A stretch of 64,000 nucleotides of DNA from Marinobacter pelagius (GCF_900114925.1 NZ_FOUR01000003.1:372001-436000); one strand, 5' to 3'. Numbered from the stretch's first letter, positions 1 through 9,694 are shown. Program-made: numbers and translations. Notes: generated by a model not told the origin, from the letters alone.

Positions 1-999
1 CGGCGGAAACAGGCCGGCTGCGGCATCATCAAAGAAACCAGGATCGAAACGCTCCCGGGAGCCATCATCAAATGCCTTGGGTGAGAATGTGGCATACCTT
101 TCAGGAACCCAGACCTCGATGTCCGGAGCACCGGTTTCACCCTCGAAGAATTCCCTCGGCACCAGGTTCCTTAACTCGAAAGCCACGCCGTCTTCTTCGA
201 AGTTGAAACGTTCGAATTCGGCGCCCACACCGTGGCCAATCTCTACGTTAATGCCGACCCAGCGCTCGTCCGAATTATTGATTACCTTCTGAATGGCACG
301 ATAAATCCGGCCAATGCCATATTCCTCGCGGAAGGCTTCCAGCGCCTCACCACCGTCGTCTGCGGGGTCTTTCACGCCACCGTAGCGGATGTCTTTCATG
401 CCGACATCAAACACCATATCGACAGGCGTATCGGCCTCACGGATCTCGAGGAAATAACGTTTAGAACTGCTGGCAGGATCACTACAGGTTTTTGGTACGA
501 TCGTGGGCTCTGTATCCTCACCATCAACAAAATACTCACGCTCACCGGAAGCCATAATGCAGTTATTGGTGGGGAATGCGAAATCGTCGGTCACCACCTG
601 GATTCCTGGTGCGCGACCACTACCGTCATCGAGCTCGTAATACACGGCTGCAGGACTATCGGCCCAAAGTTTGTCCTCAATCAGAGGGTCAGCCGGATCA
701 GTCGCCAATGCGTCAGCAGCGGCTTGCTTCGCTGCCTCACTTGTGTATATGTGCGTCCTGGCAGACGCCCCGGAGTATCCATCGATACCCGGCTCGACGT
801 TCAGGTAGTTGACTTCATTCCACTTAGTCAACTGCGGTACAGGAACGTCTACGAAAGTATTTGGCGTCGGCTCCTGCGCAACCGTCGTGCCGGCCACCAG
901 GCCCGCGGCCAGGATGGCTGCCGTTATGCCACTTTTCCGGAAAACCGGCCCTTTGCCCGTGCTGCTCGCACACGACCTCAATCTACTACTCAAACCCAT
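1..999 (-). CDS. Secreted protein of unknown function, 3' end outside window
   Basis: This is an open minus-strand frame of 333 codons running off the left edge without a stop. The ATG at 999 follows an AAAGAGG Shine-Dalgarno-like stretch. Residues 1-41 look like a signal peptide: a basic start, a hydrophobic stretch at about 24-40, and a probable cleavage after TVA. The mature part is acidic and lacks membrane segments; it includes IYRAIQKV and GIGRIYR. I do not recognise the function with certainty. It somewhat resembles the secreted 'choice-of-anchor F' proteins of marine gammaproteobacteria, whose C-terminus would carry a sorting signal that is not visible here. The plus-strand frames across it are shadows. 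Confidence 0.75.
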   Translation of the reverse strand, partial: MGLSSRLRSCASSTGKGPVFRKSGITAAILAAGLVAGTTVAQEPTPNTFVDVPVPQLTKWNEVNYLNVEPGIDGYSGASARTHIYTSEAAKQAAADALATDPADPLIEDKLWADSPAAVYYELDDGSGRAPGIQVVTDDFAFPTNNCIMASGEREYFVDGEDTEPTIVPKTCSDPASSSKRYFLEIREADTPVDMVFDVGMKDIRYGGVKDPADDGGEALEAFREEYGIGRIYRAIQKVINNSDERWVGINVEIGHGVGAEFERFNFEEDGVAFELRNLVPREFFEGETGAPDIEVWVPERYATFSPKAFDDGSRERFDPGFFDDAAAGLFPP

Positions 1000-1235
1000 A
1001 ATCAACCTCTTTTTCACTTCCAATGTATGAAAAGAGTAGAGAATCCATGGCTACTACGAGTCGAACTCAACCAAGACTCCATCTTCTTTTATGCAGGTTA
1101 ACGCGGTTGTTCAATCCATAACCTGCTGCAGGTCAAAATACCTTAAGACTTGGTCGTTGGCACCAAAAAGAATATGCGATTTGGTTATGGAAAGCAGAGG
1201 AAATATAGAGGGGGGGGGGGTCTTAAAAAGAAGAA
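1000..1235. other. Intergenic region with an 11-G homopolymer
   Basis: This stretch upstream of the secreted-protein gene holds no credible gene. It contains the ribosome binding site of that gene, its likely promoter, and a run of eleven G at 1210-1220. The run lies between this promoter region and the fba terminator. Confidence 0.5.
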
Positions 1236-1263
1236 CTCCACCCCCGCAACGGCAGGGGTGGAG
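1236..1263 (-). terminator. Rho-independent terminator of fba
   Basis: A perfect 9-bp stem CTCCACCCC/GGGGTGGAG encloses a 10-nt loop. On the minus strand the T-rich tract TTCTTCTTTTT follows directly. It lies 12 nt beyond the fba stop codon, as expected for its terminator. Confidence 0.85.
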
Positions 1264-1274
1264 CGAATCAGCGC

Positions 1275-2339
1275 TTACTTGATCTTCGGATCCAGTTCAC
1301 CAGCCGCATACCGCTCGAACATGCGCTCGAGGTTGATCGGCTTGATCTTGCTCGCGTTGCCGGCACAACCGAAGGCTTCATAGCGTGCGATGCACACGTC
1401 GGTCATGGCCTTCATGGTTTCCTTGAGGAATTTGCGCGGATCAAACTCGGCCGGGTTTTCGGCCAGGAAACGACGGACAGCGCCAGTGCTGGCCAGACGC
1501 AGGTCGGTGTCGATGTTTACCTTGCGCACGCCGTGCTTGATGCCCTCGACGATTTCTTCAACCGGGACACCGTAGGTTTCCGGGATCTCGCCGCCATACT
1601 CGTTGATGATCTTCAGCCACTCCTGGGGGACGGAGCTGGAGCCGTGCATGACCAGGTGGGTATCCGGAATCCGGGCGTGGATTTCCTTGATGCGGTCGAT
1701 GGCCAGGATGTCGCCGGTGGGCGGACGGGTGAACTTGTAGGCACCGTGGCTGGTGCCGATGGCGATGGCCAGGGCGTCCACGTGGGTTTTCTTGACGAAG
1801 TCCGCGGCTTCTTCCGGATCGGTCAGCATCTGGCTGTGGTCCAGGGTACCTTCAGCGCCGATGCCATCCTCTTCGCCGGCCTGGCCGGTTTCGAGGGAGC
1901 CGAGGCAGCCCAGCTCGCCTTCCACGGAGACACCACAGGCGTGGGCCATTTCGACGGTGCGGCGGGTGACGTCGACGTTGTATTCGTAGTCGGTCGGGGT
2001 TTTACCATCTTCACCCAGGGAGCCGTCCATCATGACCGAGCTGAAGCCCAGCTGGATGGAGCGCTGGCACACGGCGGGGCTGGTGCCGTGGTCCTGGTGC
2101 ATAACGACCGGGATGTGCGGGAATTCCTCGATCGCGGCCAGGATGAGGTGGCGCAGGAACGGGGCACCGGCGTATTTGCGGGCACCGGCGGAGGCCTGGA
2201 CGATGACCGGGGAGTCGGTCTTGTCGGCGGCTTCCATGATGGCGCGCATTTGTTCGAGGTTGTTTACGTTAAAGGCTGGCACACCGTAACCATGCTCGGC
2301 GGCGTGGTCCAGCATTTGCCGCATCGAAATCAGGGCCAT
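1275..2339 (-). CDS. fba: Class II fructose-bisphosphate aldolase
   Basis: This cytosolic zinc enzyme reversibly cleaves fructose 1,6-bisphosphate to DHAP and glyceraldehyde 3-phosphate in gluconeogenesis and glycolysis. At 354 residues it matches the Calvin-cycle subtype of class II aldolases. It begins [19 protein letters not shown] and carries the metal-site segments HQDHGTSP and GELGCLG, plus MHGSSSVP. It is the last gene of a minus-strand set tkt-epd-pgk-fba. A structured repeat (2409-2518) separates it from pgk, and a strong terminator follows. The same order occurs in Pseudomonas (established knowledge). Confidence 0.95.
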   Translation of the reverse strand: MALISMRQMLDHAAEHGYGVPAFNVNNLEQMRAIMEAADKTDSPVIVQASAGARKYAGAPFLRHLILAAIEEFPHIPVVMHQDHGTSPAVCQRSIQLGFSSVMMDGSLGEDGKTPTDYEYNVDVTRRTVEMAHACGVSVEGELGCLGSLETGQAGEEDGIGAEGTLDHSQMLTDPEEAADFVKKTHVDALAIAIGTSHGAYKFTRPPTGDILAIDRIKEIHARIPDTHLVMHGSSSVPQEWLKIINEYGGEIPETYGVPVEEIVEGIKHGVRKVNIDTDLRLASTGAVRRFLAENPAEFDPRKFLKETMKAMTDVCIARYEAFGCAGNASKIKPINLERMFERYAAGELDPKIK

Positions 2340-2408
2340 GGGTCGTCTCCTTCGTTTGGACTTTGGATGTTTGAATTCTGTTTTGCTTCAGACTTGGGAG
2401 TCTGCTTC

Positions 2409-2518
2409 GGCTGATGGCGGGGTTGGCTTCCCGGGACACGCCGTGAATACGTCCCTGTAGGCTTGAGCGCAGCATCCATGCTGCGCACAGTCCCGTGAAG
2501 CCAACCCCGCCACCAGCC
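2409..2518 (-). repeat. Structured intergenic element, copy A
   Basis: The arms at 2409-2437 and 2490-2518 are 29 nt long and pair at 27 of 29 positions. They enclose a 52-nt core. On the minus strand the core forms an 8-bp hairpin GCGCAGCA/TGCTGCGC with a TGGA loop and a second small hairpin whose loop contains CAGGGACG. The A-C mismatch at 2414/2513 becomes U-G on the minus strand. It lies between pgk and fba, both on the minus strand, so their transcript would carry the GGA strand. Its core aligns with the other six copies. Confidence 0.85.
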
Positions 2519-2545
2519 TCGCGAATCTAGCTCTTTCGTGGCCTC

Positions 2546-3706
2546 TTAAGCGCCACGCTCTTCCAGTACTGCTACTGCCGGCAGTGTCTTGCCTTCCACG
2601 AATTCGAGGAACGCGCCGCCGCCGGTGGAGATGTAGGAGATTTTGTCAGCAACGCCGTACTTGTCAACGGCGGCGACGGTGTCGCCACCGCCGGCGAGGG
2701 AGAAGGCGTCGCTTTGGGCGATGGCTTCGGCCAGGGCTTTGGTGCCATTGCCGAACTGGTCGAATTCGAAGACGCCGACCGGGCCGTTCCAGAGGATGGT
2801 TTTGGCGTTTTTCAGCAGTTCGGCGAATTTGCCGGCGGTTTCGGGTCCGACGTCGAGGATCATGTCACCTTCAGCAACGTCGGAGATGTTTTTGGTGGTG
2901 GCGGTGGCGGTTTCGGCGAATTCGCTGGCGACCACTACGTCTACCGGCAGCGGGATTTCAACGCGGCTGGCGATGTCTTTGGCGGTGTCGATCAGGTCGT
3001 GTTCGCACAGGGATTTGCCGACCGGGTGGCCTGCAGCGGCCAGGAATGTGTTGGCGATGCCGCCGCCGACGATGATCTGGTCGCAGACTTTTTCCAGGGC
3101 GTTGAGGACATCCAGTTTGGTGGAGACCTTGGAGCCGCCCACGATGGCGACGACCGGTTTGGCCGGGTTGTCCAGGGCCTTGCCCAGGGCTTCGAGCTCG
3201 GTGACCAGCAGTGGGCCGGCGCAGGCTTCGGGGGCGAAGCGGGCGACGCCGTGGGTGGAGGCCTGGGCGCGGTGGGCGGTGCCGAAGGCGTCCATGACGT
3301 AGACGTCGCATAGGGCGGCGTACTTTTTGGACAGCTCTTCGTCGTCTTTCTTTTCGCCCTTGTTGAAGCGGACGTTTTCGAACAGGACGACTTCGCCGTC
3401 AGCCACTTCAACACCGTCGAGGTAGTCCTTGATCAGGCGGACTTCCTGGCCGAGGACCTGGGTCAGGTGGTCGGCGACGGGCTTCATGGAGGAGGCTTCG
3501 TCGTAGACGCCTTCTTCCGGACGGCCCAGGTGGGACATCAGCATGACTTTGGCGCCGGCGTCTTTCGCTGCCTTGATGGTGGGCAGGGAGGCGCGGATGC
3601 GGGCGTCGCTGGTTACCTTGCCGTCTTTGACCGGCACGTTGAGGTCTTCGCGGATCAGGACCCGCTTGCCGGCGAGGTTGAGGTCGGTCATTTTTTTGAT
3701 GGCCAT
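2546..3706 (-). CDS. pgk: Phosphoglycerate kinase
   Basis: This cytosolic monomeric kinase interconverts 1,3-bisphosphoglycerate plus ADP with 3-phosphoglycerate plus ATP. At 386 residues it has the usual bacterial length. The N-terminal substrate domain has LIREDLNVP and [10 protein letters not shown], followed by [11 protein letters not shown]. The C-terminal nucleotide domain has [19 protein letters not shown] and the near-terminal [10 protein letters not shown]. The ATG at 3706 follows an AGGGAAGATT-type ribosome binding site. It sits between epd and fba on the same strand. Copies of a palindromic repeat separate it from epd, so a separate promoter or attenuation between the two is possible. 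Confidence 0.97.
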   Translation of the reverse strand: MAIKKMTDLNLAGKRVLIREDLNVPVKDGKVTSDARIRASLPTIKAAKDAGAKVMLMSHLGRPEEGVYDEASSMKPVADHLTQVLGQEVRLIKDYLDGVEVADGEVVLFENVRFNKGEKKDDEELSKKYAALCDVYVMDAFGTAHRAQASTHGVARFAPEACAGPLLVTELEALGKALDNPAKPVVAIVGGSKVSTKLDVLNALEKVCDQIIVGGGIANTFLAAAGHPVGKSLCEHDLIDTAKDIASRVEIPLPVDVVVASEFAETATATTKNISDVAEGDMILDVGPETAGKFAELLKNAKTILWNGPVGVFEFDQFGNGTKALAEAIAQSDAFSLAGGGDTVAAVDKYGVADKISYISTGGGAFLEFVEGKTLPAVAVLEERGA

Positions 3707-3735
3707 AACAATCTTCCCTAAGTCTGCATGATCAT

Positions 3736-3840
3736 GGGGTCTGACCCCTGAGTTTGAATTAACTTGGGGTCAGATGAAGGCTTTCATCAGACCCCTGAGA
3801 CAGCGAACCCGGGGTCAGATGAAAGCCTTCATCTGACCCC
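3736..3840. repeat. Cluster of three GGGGTC-type palindromic repeats
   Basis: Three palindromes lie in tandem between epd and pgk: a short GGGGTCTGACCCC at 3736-3748, a 30-nt unit at 3766-3795, and a 30-nt unit at 3811-3840. The long units read GGGGTCAGATGAA..TTCATC(T/A)GACCCC. The last one is followed by TTTTT on the plus strand. Related units occur at 12235, 12290, 52406 and 63319. They resemble REP-type repeats and may also act as terminators. Confidence 0.85.
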
Positions 3841-3844
3841 TTTT

Positions 3845-4876
3845 TCATTCAGTTCTTCCCAGCCAACACCGGCTAACATCCAGCATCCGGTTGGCAAACC
3901 CCCACTCGTTGTCGAACCAGCACAGCACCTTCACCATGGTGCCGCCGGTCACCCTGGTCTGGCCGCCGTCGACGATGCCGGAGTGGGCGTCGTGGTTGAA
4001 GTCTGAGCTGGCCAGCAGTTCGTCGGTGTAGCCGAGGATACCTTTTAACGGCCCCTTTGAGGCGTTCTCTAACAGCTTGTTAACGGCCTCGACAGAGGTA
4101 ACTTTGCCAACGTTGACCACCATATCGATGGCCGAGACGTTCAGGGTGGGCACGCGCATGGCTACAGAGCTGAAGCGGCCTTCCATGTGGGGCAAAAGGC
4201 GTTCGATACCACGGGCCAGGCCGGTATCCACCGGCACGATGTTGTGCAGGGCGCTGCGGGTGCGGCGGAGGTCCTGGTGGTGGTAGGCATCGATCACCGG
4301 CTGGTCGTTCATGGCGGCATGGATGGTGGTGGTGCTGCCCTGCTCCACGCCGAGCGCATCATCCAGCACCTTGATCACCGGTACCAGGCAATTGGTGGTG
4401 CAGGAGGCCGCAGCAACAATCACGTCCTCGGCGGTCAGCTCAGTGTCGTTGACCCCAAACACCACGGTGCGATCGACATCCGACTCGGCAGGCTGGGAGA
4501 ACAGGAGCCGTTGAGCGCCGGCATCAATATGCTTCTGGGCTGTCGCCCGGTCGGAAAAGGAGCCGGAGCATTCCAGCACCAGATCGATATCCAGCAGGCG
4601 CCAGGGCAGATCGACGGGGTCCGGATGCCGCAACACGCGGATGCGGTCCCCGTTGACAACCAGGTCATCGCCCTCGACCGCCACATCACCCCGGAACCGG
4701 CCGTGGGTGGAGTCGTAGCGGGTCAGGTGGGCGATGGTATCGATGTCGGACAACTCGTTGATCGCGACCACCTGCAGGTGGTCGCGGTAGCCGTTTTCAT
4801 AGAGCGCCCGCAACACGCACTGGCCGATCCGACCGTACCCGTTGATGGCAATACGAAAAGGCTTTGAGTTGCTCAT
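3845..4876 (-). CDS. epd: Erythrose-4-phosphate dehydrogenase
   Basis: This GAPDH-family enzyme oxidises D-erythrose 4-phosphate to 4-phosphoerythronate with NAD, the first step of the DXP-dependent pyridoxal phosphate pathway. Its 343 residues include the Rossmann start INGYGRIGQCVLRAL and the catalytic cysteine in ASCTTNCLVP at about residue 155. The C-terminus has WFDNEWGFANRM. I prefer Epd over GAPDH because of the family-typical sequence and its place beside tkt and pgk, the conserved order in pseudomonads. The start codon overlaps the tkt stop by one base (TGATG), indicating translational coupling. Confidence 0.9.
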   Translation of the reverse strand: MSNSKPFRIAINGYGRIGQCVLRALYENGYRDHLQVVAINELSDIDTIAHLTRYDSTHGRFRGDVAVEGDDLVVNGDRIRVLRHPDPVDLPWRLLDIDLVLECSGSFSDRATAQKHIDAGAQRLLFSQPAESDVDRTVVFGVNDTELTAEDVIVAAASCTTNCLVPVIKVLDDALGVEQGSTTTIHAAMNDQPVIDAYHHQDLRRTRSALHNIVPVDTGLARGIERLLPHMEGRFSSVAMRVPTLNVSAIDMVVNVGKVTSVEAVNKLLENASKGPLKGILGYTDELLASSDFNHDAHSGIVDGGQTRVTGGTMVKVLCWFDNEWGFANRMLDVSRCWLGRTE

Positions 4877-6876
4877 CAGGCGTCCAGCAGTTCGTCAGCC
4901 ACTTCCAGGATGTTGTCGACGGTGAAGCCGAACTCCTTGAACAGCTCGCCCGCCGGTGCGGACTCACCGAAGGTGGTCATGCCAACCACGCGGCCGTCGA
5001 GGCCAACGTACTTGTACCAGTAATCGGCAATGCTGGCTTCGATGGCGATGCGGTTGGTCACCTCCAGCGGCAGCACCTGCTGTTTGTACTCGGCGCTCTG
5101 GGCATCGAACACGTCGGTGGACGGCATGGAAACCACGCGGACGGCCTTGCCCTGCTCACGCAGTTTGGCGGCGGCGTCCTGGGCCAGGCCGACTTCGCCG
5201 CCGGTGGCGATCAGGATCAGCTCCGGCGCGCCTTCGCTGTCAGACAGGATGTAACCACCGCGGGCAACGTTGGCCAGCTGTTCGGCGGTACGGTCCTGGT
5301 GCGGCAGGCCTTGGCGGGAGAAGACCATGGCGGTCGGGCCGTCGTTACGCTCCAGCGCAGCTTTCCAGGCCACTGCGGATTCCACCGTGTCGGCCGGGCG
5401 CCAGGTGCTCATGTTCGGCGTGGTGCGCAGGCTGGCCAGCTGCTCGACCGGCTGGTGCGTAGGACCGTCTTCGCCCAGACCAATGGAGTCGTGGGTGAAC
5501 ACGAAAATGGAGCGCTGCTTCATCAGGGCGGCCATGCGGACCGCGTTGCGGCAGTATTCCATGAAGATCAGGAAGGTAGCGCCATAGGGCACGAAACCAC
5601 CATGCAGGGCGATGCCGTTCATGATCGCCGCCATACCGAACTCACGGACACCGTAATAGATGTAGTTACCGGAGGCGTCTTCTTTGGTCAGCCCCTTGGT
5701 GCCACTCCAGATGGTCAGGTTGGAACCGGCCAGGTCGGCGGAGCCACCCATCAGTTCCGGCAGCAGCGGGCCGTAGGCGTTCAGGGTGTTCTGGGAGGCC
5801 TTGCGGGAGGCGACGGTCTCGCCCTTGTCCTGGCACTCCTGGATGTAGGCCTGGGCCTTCTCGGCGAAGTCCGCCGGCAGGTCACCGGCCATGCGGCGGG
5901 TAAACTCGGAGGCCAGTTCCGGCTCGGCCTTCTCGTAGGCCGCGAACTTCTCATCCCACGCGTTCTGGGCCTCGGCGCCCTTCTCTTTGGCGTTCCAGGC
6001 CGCGTAGATATCTTCCGGCACTTCGAACGGGCCGTGTTCCCAACCCAGCTGCTCGCGGGTCAGGGCGATTTCGTCGTCACCCAGCGGGGCGCCGTGACAG
6101 CTTTCCTTACCCTGCTTGTTGGGGGAGCCAAAACCGATAATGGTCTTGCAGCAGATCAGGGTGGGCTGTTCGGTGTTGGCGCGACCGGCTTCAATGGCAG
6201 CGCGGATAGCCTCGGCGTCGTGGCCGTCCACGTTCGGAATCACCTGCCAGCCGTAGGATTCGAAGCGCTGCGGGGTGTTGTCGGTAAACCAGCCTTCCAC
6301 TTCACCGTCGATGGAGATGCCGTTGTCGTCGTAGAAGAAGATCAGCTTGCCCAGGCCCAGGGTACCGGCCAGGGAGCAGACTTCATGGGAAATCCCTTCC
6401 ATCAGGCAGCCGTCGCCCAGGAAGGCGTAGGTGTAATGATCAACGATGTCATGGCCCGGACGGTTGAACTGCGCGGCCAGGGACTTCTCGGCAATGGCAA
6501 AACCAACGGCATTGGCTATGCCCTGACCCAGCGGGCCGGTGGTGGTCTCGATACCCGGCGTGTAACCGTACTCCGGGTGGCCCGGGGTCTTGGAGTGCAG
6601 CTGACGGAAGTTCTTCAGGTCATCAATGGAAACGTCATACCCGCTCAGGTGCAGCAGCGAGTACTGCAGCATGGAGCCATGACCGTTGGACAGCACGAAG
6701 CGGTCACGGTTGGCCCAATGCGGGTTGGCCGGGTTGTGGCTGAGGTAATCGTTCCACAGCACCTCGGCGATATCTGCCATACCCATGGGCGCACCCGGGT
6801 GGCCGGATTTGGCTTTCTGAACCGCATCCATGCTCAGCGCGCGAATGGCGTTGGCGAGATCTTTACGAGACGGCAT
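4876..6876 (-). CDS. tkt: Transketolase
   Basis: This thiamine diphosphate enzyme transfers two-carbon ketol units between sugar phosphates in the non-oxidative pentose phosphate pathway. Its 666 residues match bacterial TktA. Visible features are the N-terminal [28 protein letters not shown], and the TPP/Mg motif [12 protein letters not shown] with the distal asparagine in [12 protein letters not shown]. The pyrimidine-domain segment [19 protein letters not shown] follows. It is the first gene of the minus-strand central-carbon set and supplies erythrose 4-phosphate to the coupled epd. A long antisense frame across it is a codon-bias shadow. Confidence 0.97.
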   Translation of the reverse strand: MPSRKDLANAIRALSMDAVQKAKSGHPGAPMGMADIAEVLWNDYLSHNPANPHWANRDRFVLSNGHGSMLQYSLLHLSGYDVSIDDLKNFRQLHSKTPGHPEYGYTPGIETTTGPLGQGIANAVGFAIAEKSLAAQFNRPGHDIVDHYTYAFLGDGCLMEGISHEVCSLAGTLGLGKLIFFYDDNGISIDGEVEGWFTDNTPQRFESYGWQVIPNVDGHDAEAIRAAIEAGRANTEQPTLICCKTIIGFGSPNKQGKESCHGAPLGDDEIALTREQLGWEHGPFEVPEDIYAAWNAKEKGAEAQNAWDEKFAAYEKAEPELASEFTRRMAGDLPADFAEKAQAYIQECQDKGETVASRKASQNTLNAYGPLLPELMGGSADLAGSNLTIWSGTKGLTKEDASGNYIYYGVREFGMAAIMNGIALHGGFVPYGATFLIFMEYCRNAVRMAALMKQRSIFVFTHDSIGLGEDGPTHQPVEQLASLRTTPNMSTWRPADTVESAVAWKAALERNDGPTAMVFSRQGLPHQDRTAEQLANVARGGYILSDSEGAPELILIATGGEVGLAQDAAAKLREQGKAVRVVSMPSTDVFDAQSAEYKQQVLPLEVTNRIAIEASIADYWYKYVGLDGRVVGMTTFGESAPAGELFKEFGFTVDNILEVADELLDA

Positions 6877-7051
6877 TGACGTTTCTCCAGTGTTTTGCAG
6901 GAAAAGAATTCGTGGTGATTCAAAGGGTGATCAAAAATAAGGCGCGTATTTTCGCCGATTAGTGTGTTCCGGGGCAAATCAGCCTGCTTCCTTTTCACGA
7001 TTGTTTGCCTGTGGATTCCCGAAACAGCTGATTTCAAAGCGCGATAAACCT

Positions 7052-7071
7052 ATATCAAAATTTTTTGATAT
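7052..7071. promoter_or_regulatory. Palindromic operator, probable SahR site
   Basis: The 20-nt near-perfect palindrome is ATATCAAAA, a two-base centre, then TTTTGATAT. It sits 43 nt before the ArsR-methyltransferase gene, in the divergent region shared with tkt. Its exact reverse complement occurs at 8135-8154 before metK, so both are probably sites of the regulator encoded between them. Confidence 0.75.
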
Positions 7072-7113
7072 GCCTATTGATTGACCAGCCGAACCCACCT
7101 ACACTTCGCAACC

Positions 7114-8115
7114 ATGACCTCATTGAATGCACATGCAAACGAACTGGCCTCGGTAGATTCCCTGGCCCCGATCTTCAAGGCAAGCGGCGACCCGCTGCGC
7201 CTGGAGATCCTGCGTGTGCTGCGCCGGGACACCTTTGGTGTGCTGGAGCTGAGCCAGATGTTCGACATGCGCCAGTCCGGCATGAGCCATCACCTCAAAG
7301 TAATGCACAAGGCCGGGTTACTGGAGCCGCAGCGGGAAGGCAATGCCATTTTCTACCGCCGCCCCCTGCATCTGGACAGCGACAAGCTCACCGACCAGAC
7401 CATCCGGCAGATTTTCGAGACGGTGGACCGCGTGCCCTTGGCCGAGCCGCTGCAGAAAAAGATCGAGGCGATTCGCGATCAACGGGCGGACCAGTCCCAG
7501 GCCTTCTTCTCCCGGCACGCCGAACAGTTCAGGGAGCAGCAGGAACTGATCGCAGCGTTTGATCTGTATGCCGAGCCCACGGCGGAACTGATCCGTAAAA
7601 GGGCCGGCAAGCAGGAGTGGCAGACGGCCCTGGAAATCGGTCCCGGCGAAGGCGCGTTTTTGCCGGTGCTGTCCGGCCTGTTCGGGCACGTGGTGGCCCT
7701 GGACAACAGCCGGGACATGCTGGCCAAGGCCACGCGCACCTGCATCGACGAAAAGCTGAACAACGTGGACCTGATCGAGGGCGTGACCGATACCCTGCTG
7801 GCCCGGGGTGACTCCTTCGACCTGGTGGTGGCCAACATGGTGCTCCATCACGTACCCAGTCCGGCCGACATCTTCCTGGATGCCGCGGCGCTTATGAATA
7901 ACGGCGGCTGTTTCGTCGTCAGCGATCTGTGCAGCCACGACCAGGACTGGACCAAGGAAAACTGCGGTGACCTCTGGCTCGGCTTCGAGCCCGAGGAACT
8001 GACCAGCTGGGCAGCAGATGCCGACCTGGTAGCCGGCGAGCAGCTGTTTATCGGCTTGCGCAATGGCTTCCAGGTACAGGTACGGGAATTCTGGAAAACT
8101 TCCAGACCGGCCTGA
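7114..8115 (+). CDS. sahR: ArsR-type regulator fused to SAM-dependent methyltransferase domain, SahR-like
   Basis: This 333-residue protein has an N-terminal ArsR winged helix (about 15-95, with FKASGDPLRLEILRVL and SGMSHHLKVMHKAGLL) and a C-terminal class I methyltransferase fold (about 160-330, with motif I LEIGPGEGAFLPVL). This matches the SahR family, ArsR-type repressors of methionine-cycle genes that respond to S-adenosylhomocysteine. Whether the methyltransferase domain is catalytic or only senses ligand is not visible. I chose the ATG at 7114 over the in-frame TTG at 7081. Identical palindromes lie upstream and just downstream, before metK, supporting autoregulation and control of metK. 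Pseudomonas has the same gene pair. Confidence 0.8.
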   Translation: MTSLNAHANELASVDSLAPIFKASGDPLRLEILRVLRRDTFGVLELSQMFDMRQSGMSHHLKVMHKAGLLEPQREGNAIFYRRPLHLDSDKLTDQTIRQIFETVDRVPLAEPLQKKIEAIRDQRADQSQAFFSRHAEQFREQQELIAAFDLYAEPTAELIRKRAGKQEWQTALEIGPGEGAFLPVLSGLFGHVVALDNSRDMLAKATRTCIDEKLNNVDLIEGVTDTLLARGDSFDLVVANMVLHHVPSPADIFLDAAALMNNGGCFVVSDLCSHDQDWTKENCGDLWLGFEPEELTSWAADADLVAGEQLFIGLRNGFQVQVREFWKTSRPA

Positions 8116-8134
8116 GGGAATGGCCAAAACCGGA

Positions 8135-8154
8135 ATATCAAAAAATTTTGATAT
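8135..8154. promoter_or_regulatory. Palindromic operator before metK, probable SahR site
   Basis: ATATCAAAAAATTTTGATAT is the exact reverse complement of the site at 7052-7071. It begins 20 nt after the sahR-like stop codon and about 110 nt before metK, a sensible place for a repressor site over a metK promoter. Confidence 0.75.
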
Positions 8155-8266
8155 GGGTGTAGGTAGTTTTACGTATGCCCTGACAACCATCAACAACCAG
8201 GCAGCCGGCACTGGTCATGTTTGACCCCGGCACGAATTTGAAGCGCTCACAGAGGAGCAAACACCT

Positions 8267-9478
8267 ATGTCTGATTACAACATCTTTACCTCCGAATCGG
8301 TCTCCGAAGGCCACCCGGACAAACTGGCGGACCAGATCTCCGACGCGGTCCTGGACGCCATCCTTACCGAAGACAAGCACGCCCGCGTGGCCTGCGAAAC
8401 CATGGTCAAGACCGGCGTTGCCATCATCGGCGGCGAGATCACCACCAGTGCCTGGGTCGACCTCGAGGATCTGGTGCGCGACGTAATCAATGACATCGGC
8501 TACACCTCCTCTGACGTTGGCTATGACGGCAGCACCTGCGGTGTAATCAACATCATCGGCAAGCAATCCGTGGACATCGCCCAGGGCGTTGACCGCCAGA
8601 AGCCGGAAGACCAGGGCGCGGGCGACCAGGGCCTGATGTTCGGCTTCGCCAGCAACGAGACCGACGTACTCATGCCGGCACCGATCACCTATTCACACCG
8701 ACTGGTCCAGCGCCAGGCCGAAGCCCGCAAGAGCGGCCTGTTGCCCTGGCTGCGCCCGGACGCCAAGAGCCAGGTCACCTGCCGCTACGAGAACGGCAGG
8801 GTTACCGGCATCGATGCCGTGGTCCTGTCCACCCAGCACGACCCGGACGTCACCCAGGAAGACGTGAAAGAAGCGGTGATGGAACTGATCGTCAAGCACG
8901 CCCTGCCGGCAGAGCTGCTGCACAAGGACACCCAGTTCCACATCAACCCGACCGGCAAGTTCGTCATCGGCGGCCCGGTAGGTGACTGTGGCCTGACCGG
9001 CCGGAAGATCATCGTCGACACGTACGGCGGCATGGCCCGTCACGGCGGCGGCGCCTTCTCCGGCAAGGACCCGTCCAAGGTAGACCGCTCCGCAGCCTAC
9101 GCCGGCCGCTACGTGGCCAAGAACATCGTCGCCGCCGGGCTGGCCGACAAGTGCGAGATCCAGGTTTCCTACGCCATCGGCGTGGCACAGCCAACCTCGA
9201 TCTCCCTGAACACCTTCGGCACCGGCAAGATCAGCGACGACAAGATCGTCGAACTGGTCCGCCAGAACTTCGACCTGCGTCCGTATGCCATCACCCGCAT
9301 GCTGGACCTGCTGCACCCGATGTACCGTCAAACCGCAGCTTATGGTCACTTCGGCCGCGACCCGTTTGAGATGACCGTAGGCAATGACACCTTCACCGCG
9401 TTCCCGTGGGAGAAGACCGATCGCGCCGAGGCGCTTCGGGATGCTTCCGGGGTTGAGAGTGCCGGGTCTGGCCTCTGA
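8267..9478 (+). CDS. metK: S-adenosylmethionine synthetase
   Basis: This cytosolic tetramer makes S-adenosylmethionine from ATP and methionine. Its 403 residues carry the family signatures [18 protein letters not shown] near the N-terminus, [10 protein letters not shown] at about 120 and the P-loop-like [19 protein letters not shown] at about 262-280. The ATG at 8267 follows AGAGGAGC. It stands downstream of the SahR-like regulator and a matching operator and is followed by ahcY and metF, so the genes for SAM synthesis, SAH hydrolysis and methyl-folate supply are adjacent. No SAM riboswitch is visible in the leader. Confidence 0.98.
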   Translation: MSDYNIFTSESVSEGHPDKLADQISDAVLDAILTEDKHARVACETMVKTGVAIIGGEITTSAWVDLEDLVRDVINDIGYTSSDVGYDGSTCGVINIIGKQSVDIAQGVDRQKPEDQGAGDQGLMFGFASNETDVLMPAPITYSHRLVQRQAEARKSGLLPWLRPDAKSQVTCRYENGRVTGIDAVVLSTQHDPDVTQEDVKEAVMELIVKHALPAELLHKDTQFHINPTGKFVIGGPVGDCGLTGRKIIVDTYGGMARHGGGAFSGKDPSKVDRSAAYAGRYVAKNIVAAGLADKCEIQVSYAIGVAQPTSISLNTFGTGKISDDKIVELVRQNFDLRPYAITRMLDLLHPMYRQTAAYGHFGRDPFEMTVGNDTFTAFPWEKTDRAEALRDASGVESAGSGL

Positions 9479-9500
9479 ATCGGGGGCATTCTCGGATAGC

Positions 9501-9522
9501 CCGCCACCTGTGGGGGTGGCGG
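9501..9522 (+). terminator. Hairpin after metK
   Basis: The 8-bp stem CCGCCACC/GGTGGCGG with a 6-nt loop lies 22 nt after the metK stop. There is no T run after it, so intrinsic termination is uncertain. It directly abuts structured element B. Confidence 0.45.
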
Positions 9523-9525
9523 CGC

Positions 9526-9621
9526 TGAGGTAAGGCCTTTGCGGACACGCTACGAGCACATCCATGTGCGCTTGTTTCGGGCCGTCCATGGCCCTCAACA
9601 GTCCGCAAAGGCCTTACCTCA
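9526..9621 (-). repeat. Structured intergenic element, copy B
   Basis: The arms at 9526-9546 and 9601-9621 are perfectly complementary over 21 nt and enclose a 54-nt core. On the minus strand the core forms GGGCC/GGCCC with loop ATGGAC and GCACA/TGTGC with loop TGGA, so both loops carry CANGGAYG. The core is almost identical to that of copy C in opposite orientation, yet the arms are unrelated. Flanking genes metK and ahcY run on the plus strand, so the GGA strand here is antisense to the known transcripts. Confidence 0.85.
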
Positions 9622-9674
9622 CCACCGCTTGGACAGCTGGTGATTGCTGATCGGCAGAACAACTCAAGCGGGCC

Positions 9675-9694
9675 GAATCATTAATTTTTGATTC
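9675..9694. promoter_or_regulatory. Candidate third SahR-like operator upstream of ahcY
   Basis: GAATCATTAATTTTTGATTC has ATCA and TGAT half-sites around an AT-rich centre, similar to the two sites near sahR and metK but less exact. It lies about 235 nt before ahcY, between elements B and C. The likeness is by eye only. Confidence 0.4.

Noticed and set aside
4864..6879. A 671-codon open frame on the plus strand opposite tkt
   Set aside because: It is the antisense shadow of transketolase caused by high GC and third-position bias; the translation has no domain features and no ribosome binding site.
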